This document shows positions 41,687-50,862 of a DNA stretch of 64,000 bases, one piece after another. The position numbers were made by a program, and so were the translations under genes. The notes under the pieces are model-generated. The model was not told where the DNA came from. It searched no databases and saw nothing but the letters and a program-made list of their open reading frames with translations. The DNA is taken from NCBI RefSeq assembly GCF_013416775.1, contig NZ_SZVI01000005.1:62001-126000 (forward strand), read 5' to 3'. Source of the DNA: Rhodoferax sp. BLA1 (lineage in GTDB: Bacteria; Pseudomonadota; Gammaproteobacteria; Burkholderiales; Burkholderiaceae_C). Positions within the stretch are counted from its first letter, which is position 1. Each line of letters opens with the position of its first letter.

Positions 41687-43006
41687 TCAGACCGTGATGT
41701 ATTTGACCAGCACCGGCGCCAGCGCCGGTGCCGTGTCACCGATGTGAATCAGGCTCAGCAAGGAAGCTCGCGCCCGCTCGGCAGAAGCCACATCGGCCGC
41801 ATGTACCACAGCCAGCGGTTCACCCGCCTGCACGGCTTGGCCGATCTGGGCAAAGTCTGAGAAACCCACACGCGGGTCCACGGTGTCGCTGGCCAGGCGC
41901 CTGCCGCCGCCGAGTTCCACCACGGCCAGGCCAGTGTCGCGTGTGGCCATGCCGGTGACAAAGCCGCTGCGTGGCGCGGGCACGGCCAGCGTGACTGGGG
42001 CGCTGGCCAGGTAGTGGGCTGGGCGCTCCACAAAGTCGGCCGGGCCGCCGAGTGCGGCCACCATGCGAGAAAACTGCTCCAGCCCTTGTCCGCTCTGCAA
42101 AGCATGGTCTATTTTTTGTAGCGCTTCGGCCTCATCCACGGCCAACCCGCCCATCAGCAGCAGCTCGGCACTCAGGCGCCGGGTGACTTCCATCTGGCGC
42201 GGTTCTGTCGCCTGGCCCTTGAGGAAGGCCACGGCTTCAAGCACTTCGAGCGCATTGCCCGCAGTGTGGCCCAGCACCTGGTTCATGTCGGTGATCCAGG
42301 CGCGCGTGGGCAAACCGGCGCCGCCTGCCACCTGCACCAGCGACTCGGCCAGAGTGCTGGCCATGTCGAGCGAGTCGGCAAAGGCGCCGTTGCCCACTTT
42401 CACATCCATCACCAGGCCTTGTAACCCGGCCGCGAGTTTTTTGGACAAGATGCTGGCGGTGATCAGTGGCACCGATTCCACCGTGGCGGTCACGTCGCGG
42501 ATGGCGTAGAGGCGTCGGTCGGCCGGCGCCAGATCGGTCGTCTGACCAATGATGGCGCAGCCTGCCGCCTGCAAAGCGTGGTGTAACGTGGCCACGTCAG
42601 GCGTGGCGTTGTAGCCCGGGATGCTGCCGAGTTTGTCGAGGGTGCCGCCAGTGTGGCCCAGGCCACGGCCCGAGATCATCGGCACCACACCACCACAGGC
42701 AGCCACCAGCGGTGCGAGCATCAGGCTGATCTTGTCGCCGACGCCGCCGCTGGAGTGTTTGTCCAGAATCGGGCCGCTCAAGTTGGCGCTGGACCAGTCC
42801 ATCACCAGACCGGAATGGGTCATGGCCTGGGTCAGCGCCACGGTTTCGTCACGGCGCATGCCCTTGAGGAACATGGCCATGGCCAGCGCGGCGGCTTGGC
42901 CTTCGCTCCAGGAGCCGTCGACCAGGCCCTTCACAAAGCTGTCGATGTGGCTGCGTTTTAGGGTGTGGCCGTCGCGTTTGATGCGGATGATTTCCTGGGC
43001 AAGCAT
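41687..43006 (-). CDS. deoA: Thymidine phosphorylase
   Basis: A 439-residue pyrimidine-nucleoside phosphorylase converting thymidine and phosphate to thymine and deoxyribose 1-phosphate. The family motif SGRGLGHTGGTLDKLGSIPG (about 113-132) and the phosphate-binding KHSSGGVGDK (about 83-92) are intact. The start MLAQEIIRIKRDG matches E. coli DeoA, as does the length (440). It lies 24 bp downstream of the YbhB-like gene and is likely cotranscribed with deoC further upstream: deoC-ybhB-deoA on the minus strand. That would feed deoxyribose phosphate into central metabolism. Confidence 0.96.
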   Translation of the reverse strand: MLAQEIIRIKRDGHTLKRSHIDSFVKGLVDGSWSEGQAAALAMAMFLKGMRRDETVALTQAMTHSGLVMDWSSANLSGPILDKHSSGGVGDKISLMLAPLVAACGGVVPMISGRGLGHTGGTLDKLGSIPGYNATPDVATLHHALQAAGCAIIGQTTDLAPADRRLYAIRDVTATVESVPLITASILSKKLAAGLQGLVMDVKVGNGAFADSLDMASTLAESLVQVAGGAGLPTRAWITDMNQVLGHTAGNALEVLEAVAFLKGQATEPRQMEVTRRLSAELLLMGGLAVDEAEALQKIDHALQSGQGLEQFSRMVAALGGPADFVERPAHYLASAPVTLAVPAPRSGFVTGMATRDTGLAVVELGGGRRLASDTVDPRVGFSDFAQIGQAVQAGEPLAVVHAADVASAERARASLLSLIHIGDTAPALAPVLVKYITV

Positions 43007-43030
43007 GGGGGTTCCTGTGGATGTGGGTGT

Positions 43031-43654
43031 TTAGCGACCGTAAGTGGCGGTGAAGCTGGCTTTGTCCAGCAGCAAGGCGCCCAGACCTTTGTTCAGCACA
43101 AAGGAGTACAGCGAGGGGCTGCCGGTTTTGGGGATGCCACCGGCCTTGGCCAGATCGTCCACCGCCAGCGCGTAGAGGGTGAAGATGTAGCGATGTGGCT
43201 TGTCGGCCTCGGGTGGGCAGGGGCCGCCGTAGTTGCCGTTGCCACCGGTGGCGCCGGTGTCCAGATAGTCGGTGGCACCGCCATAAGCCGGGGCGGGCAA
43301 CTTGGCCGCTGCATTGCCCGCGCCCTGGGGCAGAGAGGTCAACGTGGGTGGCAGGTTGTAGACCGTCCAGTGCCAAAAGCCTGCGCCGGTGGGCGCGTCG
43401 GGGTCAAACACCTGCAGCGCGAGTGACTTGGTGCCGGGCGGCACGTTCTGCCATTCAAGCGCGGGCGACACATTGGCACCCTTGCAGCCGAAACCGTTCA
43501 GGACAAACTTGTTGTCAAAGGTGCCCATGGCCAGGTCCGGGCTGGACAACATAAACGGCGCCCTTTGCGCACTGGCCGGCCCGCCAGCCAGCCCCATGAC
43601 CAGAGCGAGGGCACAAGGAACACGGAAGAGCAGTGTGGCGCAGGGCAAGTTCAT
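43031..43654 (-). CDS. Exported YbhB/YbcL (PEBP)-family protein
   Basis: A 207-residue phosphatidylethanolamine-binding-like protein with a signal peptide ending near GGPASA-Q (about residue 29). The conserved ligand-site motifs are present: VFDPDAPTG (about 83-91), FWHWTVYNLP and PPEADKPHRYIFTLYAL. AGGAGA sits 6 bases before ATG 43654. Function unknown; its position between deoC and deoA is unusual. Confidence 0.88.
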   Translation of the reverse strand: MNLPCATLLFRVPCALALVMGLAGGPASAQRAPFMLSSPDLAMGTFDNKFVLNGFGCKGANVSPALEWQNVPPGTKSLALQVFDPDAPTGAGFWHWTVYNLPPTLTSLPQGAGNAAAKLPAPAYGGATDYLDTGATGGNGNYGGPCPPEADKPHRYIFTLYALAVDDLAKAGGIPKTGSPSLYSFVLNKGLGALLLDKASFTATYGR

Positions 43655-43682
43655 GGTGGGTCTCCTGGTGGGGTTGAACAAC

Positions 43683-44483
43683 TCAGTAGCCGCTGCTGGG
43701 CACAGCGGCGGGTGTGGCCGTGGGGTTCAGCACCGATTCGATGTGGCCAAAGATGCTGCTGGCGCCAATGCGAAAACGCTTTGGGTTCAAAGCCTCGACG
43801 CCCAGAATCTGCTGCGTCAATGCCTCATAAACAATAGCGTCCTGCACCGTTCGGATGCCGCCAGAGGGCTTAAAACCCACTGTATCTCTGGCAGCAGGGC
43901 TGGCTGCAATGGCGTTCAACATGATTTGCGCCGCCTCAGGTGTGGCGTGGGTCGCAGTTTTGCCGGTGCTGGTTTTCAGGAAGTCGGCGCCAGCGGCCAG
44001 GGCCAGCTGGCAGGCGCGCTCAATCAGCGCCGGGGTTTTGAGTTCACCGGTCTCCAGGATCACCTTGAGCACCATGCCCGGGCAGGCCTGACGAACTGCC
44101 GTCAGCAGCCGGGTGACTGCTGCCTCATCCCCTGCGATCAACGCCCGATACGGCAGCACCACATCCACCTCTTGGGCACCGGCCTGCACGATCTGCAACG
44201 TGTCTTGCACAGCGGTTTCCACATCGGTGTTGCCATGCGGAAAGTTGGCCACCGCCGCCACACCAATGTGGGTTGGCAACTGCGCGCGGGCAAAAGCGGC
44301 GAATCGCGGCCAGACACAGACGGCGGCCACCGGGCCCATCGGCCCCTGCGCGCGTTGGCAGAGTTGGGTGATGTCGACTTCGGTGTCGCTGTCGTTGAGG
44401 CTTGTGAGGTCCAGGCAGGCCAGGGTCAGGCGGGCACTGGCGGGCAGGTTTAGTGACCAGGGGGGTGTTGGCGTCGTGTTCAT
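43683..44483 (-). CDS. deoC: Deoxyribose-phosphate aldolase
   Basis: A 266-residue class I aldolase cleaving 2-deoxyribose 5-phosphate to glyceraldehyde 3-phosphate and acetaldehyde. The Schiff-base lysine is in LKVILETGEL (about 151-160), the second catalytic lysine in FLKTSTGKTATHATPEA (about 185-201), and the phosphate-binding GFKPSGGIRT follows. Start ATG 44483 fits the family N-terminus. First gene of the deoC-ybhB-deoA string. Confidence 0.93.
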   Translation of the reverse strand: MNTTPTPPWSLNLPASARLTLACLDLTSLNDSDTEVDITQLCQRAQGPMGPVAAVCVWPRFAAFARAQLPTHIGVAAVANFPHGNTDVETAVQDTLQIVQAGAQEVDVVLPYRALIAGDEAAVTRLLTAVRQACPGMVLKVILETGELKTPALIERACQLALAAGADFLKTSTGKTATHATPEAAQIMLNAIAASPAARDTVGFKPSGGIRTVQDAIVYEALTQQILGVEALNPKRFRIGASSIFGHIESVLNPTATPAAVPSSGY

Positions 44484-44665
44484 GAGGGGAATGATACGTT
44501 TGCACCGGGCACACCGAGCGGGAGTTTTGCGACTCATCGGTCGGCGGTTACCCCTGGCGGCCGGTCGTAGAATGTTTGCTCGTCGTGACAAATGTTCAAA
44601 CAAAACAAGCTTCACGCGAACCAATCCCTCTGTCGGGCCTTGGTATTTGACGCAGGAGAAGAATC

Positions 44666-45067
44666 GTGAAAGACCTCGTTTGGGACAAGATACTCAGCGT
44701 GGGTGTCACCGAGATTGATGAAGACCATCACAAGCTGATCCACATCTTCAACATCCTCAACCACGCCATTTCAGACGGCGAATCCAAAGAGTATCTGGCG
44801 GCCACCCTGGACGAGCTGGTCTACTGCACGGTCTGGCATTTCAGCCACGAAGAGCGCTTGATGCTCAAACACCGCTATCCAGAAGCTGAAGACCACAAGG
44901 CCGAACACCAGGAACTGATCCAGAGCGCCAAGGAGCTGCAACAGCTGCTGCTCCAGCCAGGCGCCTCTTTCGCCGAGGAACATGTGCTGTTTCTGGAGCA
45001 ATGGTTAACCAAACACATCCTCACAGCGGATGGGCGACTTGGGACGTATCTGTCGCGGGTGATGTAG
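44666..45067 (+). CDS. Bacteriohemerythrin
   Basis: A 133-residue hemerythrin-like oxygen- or iron-binding protein. The di-iron ligands appear in order: H in EIDEDHHKLI (about 20), H in WHFSHEERLM (about 57, 60), E in the same helix, H in HKAEHQEL (about 76-80) and H in LTKHILTADGRLG (near 117). AGGAGAAG (44654-44661) precedes GTG 44666. Likely role is oxygen sensing, storage or delivery in a facultative organism. Confidence 0.93.
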   Translation: MKDLVWDKILSVGVTEIDEDHHKLIHIFNILNHAISDGESKEYLAATLDELVYCTVWHFSHEERLMLKHRYPEAEDHKAEHQELIQSAKELQQLLLQPGASFAEEHVLFLEQWLTKHILTADGRLGTYLSRVM

Positions 45068-45326
45068 GCGTGGCAGTCAAACGGGAGCCGGGTGAGGCTG
45101 GTTGGAGCCATTCGGTAGATTTGGTTCTAGCAACCGCTACACGTCAAGATCATGCACATGACTTTTGTAGCAGTGGATATTGCAAAAGCGGACTCATCTA
45201 GACTTACTGTAAATTCGGCGCGTCTGTCATGCAGCCTCTCCCTTCAGTAAGCTTTTGCATCAAGTATCTGAGTTGTTGGGGAAGGACGCGAGGGCGAACG
45301 AATCGATAATTTTTCAGGGATGTGAA
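45068..45326. other. Intergenic region before ravA-like gene
   Basis: About 260 bp with lower GC than the left neighbour. No gene is supported. It marks the left edge of the compositionally distinct ravA-viaA block. An in-frame TTG at 45255 would extend ravA but lacks family support. Confidence 0.5.
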
Positions 45327-46853
45327 GTGATACTAAAGAAACGAATTCAGGAGTTGCTTCGGCACCTGTCGGTCGGGATGTATGAGCGCGAGGAGATCGT
45401 CGCGGTGTCCTTTCTGGGGGCATTGAGTGGGCAGAACACCTTTCTTTACGGACCTCCAGGCACGGCAAAGAGCCTGATTTCGAGACGCATTGCCTGCGGA
45501 TTCGAAGATCCCTCCTATTTCGAATGCCTGATGAACCGGTTCAGTACACCCGAAGAGGTGTTTGGACCTGTGTCTATCAAAGAGCTGAAAGAAGACAGGT
45601 ACGTACGCAAGACCGAGGGCTACTTGCCCAGGGCCGAGTTCGCATTTCTCGATGAAATTTGGAAATCCAGTCCAGCGATTCTGAACGCACTGCTCACGCT
45701 CATCAATGAGCGGCGCTTTCGCAATGGCGATCAGATCGAGGAAGCCCCGCTCAAAGCGTTGATCGCCGCGTCGAACGAAACGCCGGACGACAAACAGGGC
45801 CTTGACGCCTTGTATGACCGCTTTATAGTACGGTTGATGGTGCCTCCGATTGCGCAATCAGACCACTTCGACAACTTGCTTGACAGCCCTCCGACCGAAG
45901 CCAGAGTGACCGTTCCACCTGAGTTGGTTGTCAAACAGGCAGAGTGGGATTCTTGGCGCAGAGATATACATTCGTCCGTTCGACTGTCCAACGAAACACG
46001 GACCATCATTCACCTGATCCGAGACGCCCTACACGCTCAGCATGAGATACTGAAAGTGTACGTGTCTGACCGGCGCTGGCAACGGGCCTCCATGCTAATG
46101 AAGGCTGCAGCATTCTTTAATGGCCGCAAGGAAACTAATCACAGCGACGCACTGCTGTTGCAGCACTGTCTTTGGACGACGAACGAGAACCGTGAAGCTG
46201 TTGCTGAGATCGTAGCCAAAGCTGTTCAGCAATCGGGATTCGATGGTGATGCTGACCTAGCTGCGCTTGATCGTGCGAAAGATGCCTACGACAAGGAAAT
46301 TCATCAAGAGCTCTATCACACAGAGGACCTGTACGAGACGGTTGAGCATCAAGGGGAGCATTACTTTCAAGTTGAACTAGAAGACTATGAATCGTATGGG
46401 CACGGTCGGATCAAATCCATATTGATTCCATCTAAAGAATTGAAATCTGCGAATACATTCAAACCTCGCACTCTTCGGGGCTCCGTTTTGGAAGAAGTTT
46501 CTTGCAAATTCGACAGTCAAGGTGTGTGCGAAATTAAATTGGATGATGGCTATCGCCGCACACGCGTTGTTAAAGTAACCCCAAGTGTTTTGTTCCACAA
46601 GGGGGATAAAAAAACAGGTGTCAACAAGCGGCTGGTTAAGGCACTGACCCAGCAAGTGCTCGAGCTCAAAAATGAGCTGGAAACGGTCCGGGATCAAGTG
46701 CAAGCCCAAGTGAGCGCCTATCGTCTTTCGATGGCATCCACCTTCGTTCCTGAAGTCAAGACGGAATTGGCCTACAAGGGTGTGCAGGCGCAAGTCGAGC
46801 GCCTGAATCTCCGTGTACTGGACTGCGAGCGACTTCTTAGCTTGTGTCAGTGA
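45327..46853 (+). CDS. ravA: RavA-like MoxR AAA+ ATPase
   Basis: A 508-residue MoxR-type AAA+ ATPase of the RavA family. Walker A LYGPPGTAKSLISR (about 38-51), Walker B FAFLDEIWKSS (about 105-115), and the arginine-finger region DALYDRFIVRL are intact. The C-terminal part carries the RavA-type insert (HYFQVELEDYESYGHGRIKSIL...) and a helical end. I set the start at GTG 45327, since AGGGA is 7 bases upstream and E. coli RavA begins at the same point (VILKKRIQELL). GC and codon use are lower than in flanking genes, suggesting transfer. The viaA gene overlaps its stop (TGATG). Confidence 0.88.
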   Translation: MILKKRIQELLRHLSVGMYEREEIVAVSFLGALSGQNTFLYGPPGTAKSLISRRIACGFEDPSYFECLMNRFSTPEEVFGPVSIKELKEDRYVRKTEGYLPRAEFAFLDEIWKSSPAILNALLTLINERRFRNGDQIEEAPLKALIAASNETPDDKQGLDALYDRFIVRLMVPPIAQSDHFDNLLDSPPTEARVTVPPELVVKQAEWDSWRRDIHSSVRLSNETRTIIHLIRDALHAQHEILKVYVSDRRWQRASMLMKAAAFFNGRKETNHSDALLLQHCLWTTNENREAVAEIVAKAVQQSGFDGDADLAALDRAKDAYDKEIHQELYHTEDLYETVEHQGEHYFQVELEDYESYGHGRIKSILIPSKELKSANTFKPRTLRGSVLEEVSCKFDSQGVCEIKLDDGYRRTRVVKVTPSVLFHKGDKKTGVNKRLVKALTQQVLELKNELETVRDQVQAQVSAYRLSMASTFVPEVKTELAYKGVQAQVERLNLRVLDCERLLSLCQ

Positions 46854-48346
46854 TGCCTGAGAACGCATCCAAAGCTGCGGCAATTACCTTACTGGATGAC
46901 TTGCAAGCCAAGTTTCCATTGTGGACCCAGGTCGCTGAAGAGACTGTGAAATTCCGCGCTGAAGAGTGGACTCGACGTACAAAGCTCGATTTGGCCGCTG
47001 ACAACCCGTTTGCGTCGCATGAGCAGGACTGGGAAGACTTTGTCGCCAAGGTTGACTTGGGAGTGATTCAGGAAGAGGAATGGCGTTCCGCCTCCCAATG
47101 CTTCGGTGAGTTATGCCAGGCGACGGGCAAGCCTTTCGATCAGGCCTTCTGGCACAAGCAGGTAAGCGATGAAGCGTCAGAGCGTCAAGACCAAAAGGAA
47201 ATCAAGGGCAAGTCGCGCGAGCATCTTCAAACTGCAGCCGGGTTACTAAGTATCCGGTGGAGAGAAGCCCTAGATAGAGCCTTCAGTGAATGGGAGCTTC
47301 AAGAAATCGCTAGGCGACGCGATGCCCTGCGAAACGAGTTGGAGGCCTTTCTCGAGTTGATAAACACACTGTCTCGCCAGCTCGAATCGTTGGGACTCGA
47401 GCCTGGCATCCTGATAGACCTATCCCAAGGACAGCTTTCACCTCAAGACATTGATCAGTTCAAACGCTGGGCGCAGTACCTTGCTAACGATGCTGGCGTG
47501 AAGGCCTTGTGCAATATGCTGGGAAAACTCCGTCAGATTGAACTATCCGAGCGGGTCGAGCAAGTGAACACGGTGCACATCCAAGATGTATGGCAGCCTG
47601 ATCCAAACTCACGGGAAGAGATCATCGGGATACGGCTGGGTCGGGATCTGGAGCACGCTTTGCCGAGCGAACTGGCGCTGCTAGCCGACTCGGACACGTC
47701 CGTTCTGTTTGACATGAAGTACCTCGAGTCCCGCTTGATGTGCTTTGACATGCGCGGCTTGCAATTAGTCGGTGAACAGCACGAATACGTGACAGAGCAA
47801 CGCACCAGAGAAACGGACAAGATGGGTCCCATGGTTATCTGCCTGGATACCAGTGGGTCTATGCATGGAATGCCGGAGACCATAGCCAAAGCGATGGCAC
47901 TGTACATGGCGACCAAAGCACGTGAGCAAAAGCGAGACTGCTACCTGATCAATTTTTCGACCAACATCGAGACTCTGGACCTCGGCTTGGAAAACGACAT
48001 GAAGTCGTTGATGCGCTTTTTGCAAATGTCATTCCATGGCGGCACGGACGTCACACCTGCCTTGAAACATGCCTTGGACACCATGCAGCGCGATCAGTAT
48101 GCAAAGGCCGATCTGCTCGTGATTTCTGATTTTGTCATGGGCCATCTGCCCGACAAAATCCTGAATGCCATTGAAGCACAGCGCTTAAATGGAAATCGGT
48201 TCCACTCGTTGGTGATCGATGAGGGTTTCCATGCGCAGGATGTGCGCTCGCTGTTCGATCATGAGTGGATTTATGACCCGCTCAGCAGCCAGGTTACAGA
48301 GTTGGTGGGTTTTCAAAAAAGAGTGGCTAGAAGTTCGTTTCAGTGA
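46853..48346 (+). CDS. viaA: ViaA-like VWA-domain protein, RavA partner
   Basis: A 497-residue protein with a helical N-terminal region (about 1-300) and a C-terminal von Willebrand A domain. The MIDAS is complete: DTSGSMHG (about 332-339), then the threonine in FHGGTDVTP and the aspartate in LLVISDFVMG. In E. coli RavA-ViaA links to anaerobic respiration complexes, membrane lipids and aminoglycoside sensitivity. ATG 46853 overlaps the ravA stop, so the two are translationally coupled. Same low-GC character as ravA. Confidence 0.88.
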   Translation: MPENASKAAAITLLDDLQAKFPLWTQVAEETVKFRAEEWTRRTKLDLAADNPFASHEQDWEDFVAKVDLGVIQEEEWRSASQCFGELCQATGKPFDQAFWHKQVSDEASERQDQKEIKGKSREHLQTAAGLLSIRWREALDRAFSEWELQEIARRRDALRNELEAFLELINTLSRQLESLGLEPGILIDLSQGQLSPQDIDQFKRWAQYLANDAGVKALCNMLGKLRQIELSERVEQVNTVHIQDVWQPDPNSREEIIGIRLGRDLEHALPSELALLADSDTSVLFDMKYLESRLMCFDMRGLQLVGEQHEYVTEQRTRETDKMGPMVICLDTSGSMHGMPETIAKAMALYMATKAREQKRDCYLINFSTNIETLDLGLENDMKSLMRFLQMSFHGGTDVTPALKHALDTMQRDQYAKADLLVISDFVMGHLPDKILNAIEAQRLNGNRFHSLVIDEGFHAQDVRSLFDHEWIYDPLSSQVTELVGFQKRVARSSFQ

Positions 48347-48360
48347 ATCTGCTTCAGATT
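48346..48360 (+). terminator. Hairpin at the viaA stop codon
   Basis: AATCTG-CTT-CAGATT directly follows the viaA stop. Stem 6 bp; no T-run, so a weak terminator at best. Confidence 0.35.
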
Positions 48361-48606
48361 GACAAGGCAGGCGAGCCGGAGAATCGGCGGTTCGGGATAC
48401 TGCAGCAGCTGTGAATCGACCAGCCTATCCAGGATAGGCTTCCGAACTCGCACTACTACTTCATCACCTTCGCTGAACGATGGCCGGACGGCAAAGAGTC
48501 GTTACCCATGTTGCTGAGTCAATTGGCTGCTTGCGCTGCAACCCAGCCGCTCACCACCCCAAAAGGATTGGTCAATACAGCACCCATCTATCCACCATCC
48601 CGGTAA
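48349..48606 (+). pseudogene. Possible decayed coding remnant after viaA
   Basis: Eighty-five codons are open in one frame apart from a single TGA (48412-48414). They read QIDKAGEPENRRFGILQQL before it and NSHYYFITFAERWPDGKE after it, which look protein-like. I recognise no family and no start codon context, so this may be chance. It fills most of the 353-bp gap between viaA and acuI. Confidence 0.3.
48422..48440. repeat. Perfect 9-bp inverted repeat
   Basis: AGCCTATCC-A-GGATAGGCT, a 19-base palindrome inside the gap after viaA. It could fold as a 7-bp stem with a 5-base loop; role unknown. Confidence 0.55.
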
Positions 48607-48699
48607 AGGCAACAACTGGTACCGCTGATGTACATCCCACCAGCCGCCAACCTGCACAATAGCGCCGTATCAAGTACCAAGCATCAAGGAAAGCACAGC

Positions 48700-49686
48700 A
48701 TGTTCAAAGGCATTCTCATCACCAAAGGCGACGCGGGCTACCAGGCTCAGCTTCAAACCATCGACGAGTCGGTGTTACCCGACGGTGATGTCCAGGTGAA
48801 GGTGGCCTGGTCCACCCTCAACTACAAGGATGGCCTCGCCATCACCGGCAAGTCGCCCGTGGTGCGTCGCTTCCCGATGATTCCGGGTATCGACTTCGCT
48901 GGCACCGTCACCCAAAGCAGCCATGCGGCCTGGAAGGTGGGTGACAAGGTCGTCCTCAACGGTTGGGGTGTGGGTGAAACGCATTGTGGTGGTCTGGCCC
49001 AGGTGGCGCGGGTCAAGGGTGACTGGTTGGTGCCTTTGCCCGCCGCCTTCACCGAGCGTCAGGCCATGGCCATTGGCACCGCCGGTTACACCGCGATGTT
49101 GTGTGTGTTGGCGCTGGAGCGCCATGGCATCAAACCCGCCGACGGTGAGATTCTGGTCACTGGTGCCAATGGTGGTGTGGGCAGTGTGGCCATCACCTTG
49201 CTGGCCAAACTGGGCTACACCGTGGTGGCCTCTACCGGACGGCTGGCGGAATCTGACTACCTCAAAGCGTTGGGTGCAGCCCAAGTCATGGACCGGGCTG
49301 AGTTGTCGGCGCCGGGCAAAGCCATTGGCAAGGAGCGCTGGGCCGGTGTCATCGACACCGTGGGCAGCCACACCCTGGCCAATGCCTGCGCCACCACCCA
49401 ATACAACGGCGCAGTGGCGGCCTGCGGGCTGGCCGGTGGCATGGACTTCCCGGCCACGGTGGCGCCCTTCATCCTGCGTGGTGTCACGCTCTATGGCATT
49501 GACAGTGTGATGGCACCGCTGGCTGTGCGTTTGCAAGCCTGGGAGCGCTTGGCGCGTGACCTGGATGTGAGCAAGCTGGAAGCCATGACCCGTGAGATCA
49601 GACTGGACCAGACCATTGACGTTGCCGCCGAGCTGTTGCAGGGGCAAGTCCGCGGGCGCGTGGTGGTGAATGTGGCGGGCAGCTGA
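48700..49686 (+). CDS. acuI: AcuI/YhdH-type acrylyl-CoA reductase
   Basis: A 328-residue MDR-superfamily quinone-oxidoreductase-like enzyme. AcuI/YhdH reduces acryloyl-CoA to propionyl-CoA with NADPH, which detoxifies acrylate. Typical parts are [12 protein letters not shown] (about 41-52), [27 protein letters not shown] and the dinucleotide-binding [12 protein letters not shown] (about 152-163). AAGGA lies 9 bases before ATG 48700. Length equals E. coli YhdH. No dmd or acu partner genes are adjacent. Confidence 0.93.
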   Translation: MFKGILITKGDAGYQAQLQTIDESVLPDGDVQVKVAWSTLNYKDGLAITGKSPVVRRFPMIPGIDFAGTVTQSSHAAWKVGDKVVLNGWGVGETHCGGLAQVARVKGDWLVPLPAAFTERQAMAIGTAGYTAMLCVLALERHGIKPADGEILVTGANGGVGSVAITLLAKLGYTVVASTGRLAESDYLKALGAAQVMDRAELSAPGKAIGKERWAGVIDTVGSHTLANACATTQYNGAVAACGLAGGMDFPATVAPFILRGVTLYGIDSVMAPLAVRLQAWERLARDLDVSKLEAMTREIRLDQTIDVAAELLQGQVRGRVVVNVAGS

Positions 49687-49715
49687 GCCCGCCAGAAGAA
49701 CAATACAGGCTTCAC

Positions 49716-50330
49716 ATGAACCACCCCAGACGTAACTGCATCACTGGGCTTGGCCTGACCTGCCTGCTGGCCCTGCCAGCTTATGCACAACTGCCCCAGC
49801 GCAACCTGATTGTGGACGTGCGGCAGGTGGAGGCTGGCAATGAAGGGGGCTACTCGGCCAGCACAACGCGTGAGGCGCTGATGACGGCACAAACGGTCAG
49901 CGTGCGTAATGGCGAAAAAGCCAGCTTCCATGTGTCCAAGTCCATGCCGATGCAGTGGGTGCAATCGGTATCGGTGCAAAGCGCTTCGATGTCGGCGCCC
50001 GGCGTGTCTGCATCCAACACGGGTGGTGGCGTGACCAACGGTCTGGTGTGGCTGGAAGCGGGCCAGAGCCTGCAGGTGCAGCCGCATTGGCCCGGTGGCA
50101 AACAGCCGGTGCGCCTGGACATCGACGTGCAGTCGACCAGTGTCGGCCACCGCACCGGGACCGAGCTGCCCGACCAGAGCAAAAGCCAGCTGGTCACCAC
50201 GGTGAATGCACCGCTGGGCCAATGGGTCACCGTGGCCATCAGCGGCAGTGCGCCGCAGGCCGGGGTGTACAGCAGCCAGGCCGCCGCCAACAGCCAACGT
50301 CTGCTGCAGATTCGGGTGCTGGCGCCTTGA
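49716..50330 (+). CDS. Exported protein of unknown function
   Basis: A 204-residue protein with a signal peptide (hydrophobic core CITGLGLTCLLALPAYA, cleavage about residue 24). The mature part is Ser/Gln/Val-rich, with beta-like alternation (VSVRNGEKASFHVSKSMPMQW, VWLEAGQSLQVQPHWPGGKQPVRLDIDVQS), reminiscent of secretin-type periplasmic domains, but no family was recognised. It lies 29 bp after acuI on the same strand. Confidence 0.65.
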   Translation: MNHPRRNCITGLGLTCLLALPAYAQLPQRNLIVDVRQVEAGNEGGYSASTTREALMTAQTVSVRNGEKASFHVSKSMPMQWVQSVSVQSASMSAPGVSASNTGGGVTNGLVWLEAGQSLQVQPHWPGGKQPVRLDIDVQSTSVGHRTGTELPDQSKSQLVTTVNAPLGQWVTVAISGSAPQAGVYSSQAAANSQRLLQIRVLAP

Positions 50331-50332
50331 AA

Positions 50333-50851
50333 CTAGGCTGGCACCAGGCCCAGCTCGCGCAACTGGGCTTCCAGCTCAGCCATGGAGCCCCAGGGCAAGA
50401 TTGGTGAATTCTGCCGTTCGTCCGGCGGGTTGCTGGGCAGGTCGTTGGACCAACCCCCACAACCCACCAACGGCAGCAAAGGCCGTTTGTGCAACCAGGC
50501 CAGGCAGACTTCCGAAATCGTGCCAGCGCGCCCGCCGATCACAATGCAGGCATCACCGGCCAATGCCATCAGCAGGTTGCGCGCGTCCCCCATGCCGCAG
50601 GGAATGACCACGGTGGCTGGCCAGTCCGGCGCAGGCATTTGGTCCGGCGGCACGATGCTGACCACCAGCCCACCCGCACCCATCGCCCGCTCAGCCGCCA
50701 CCCGTGTCGCCGGGCTGCCACAACCACTCACCACCGTGATGCCCAACTGCGCCAGCAGCGCCCCGGCCTGAGCGGCGAGTTCATAAGCGGCAGAACCCGG
50801 CTCGGCACTGCCCAGAACACATATTTGGGGACGGCGGATGGAGGGGGTCAT
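50333..50851 (-). CDS. SLOG/LOG-like Rossmann protein (TIGR00725-type)
   Basis: A 172-residue Rossmann-fold protein of the SLOG superfamily. It begins RPQICVLGSAEPGSAAYELA, has VVSGCGSPATRVAAERAM, and the loop VIGGRAGTISEVCLAW (about 108-123), which corresponds to the nucleotide-binding PGGxGTxxE of LOG phosphoribohydrolases (here GGRAGTISE). It starts at ATG 50851, or at GTG 50866 overlapping the pnp stop. Being third after cdd and pnp in a tightly overlapping operon suggests a nucleotide-related substrate (inference). Confidence 0.75.
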   Translation of the reverse strand: MTPSIRRPQICVLGSAEPGSAAYELAAQAGALLAQLGITVVSGCGSPATRVAAERAMGAGGLVVSIVPPDQMPAPDWPATVVIPCGMGDARNLLMALAGDACIVIGGRAGTISEVCLAWLHKRPLLPLVGCGGWSNDLPSNPPDERQNSPILPWGSMAELEAQLRELGLVPA

Positions 50852-50862
50852 AAACGGGATAC

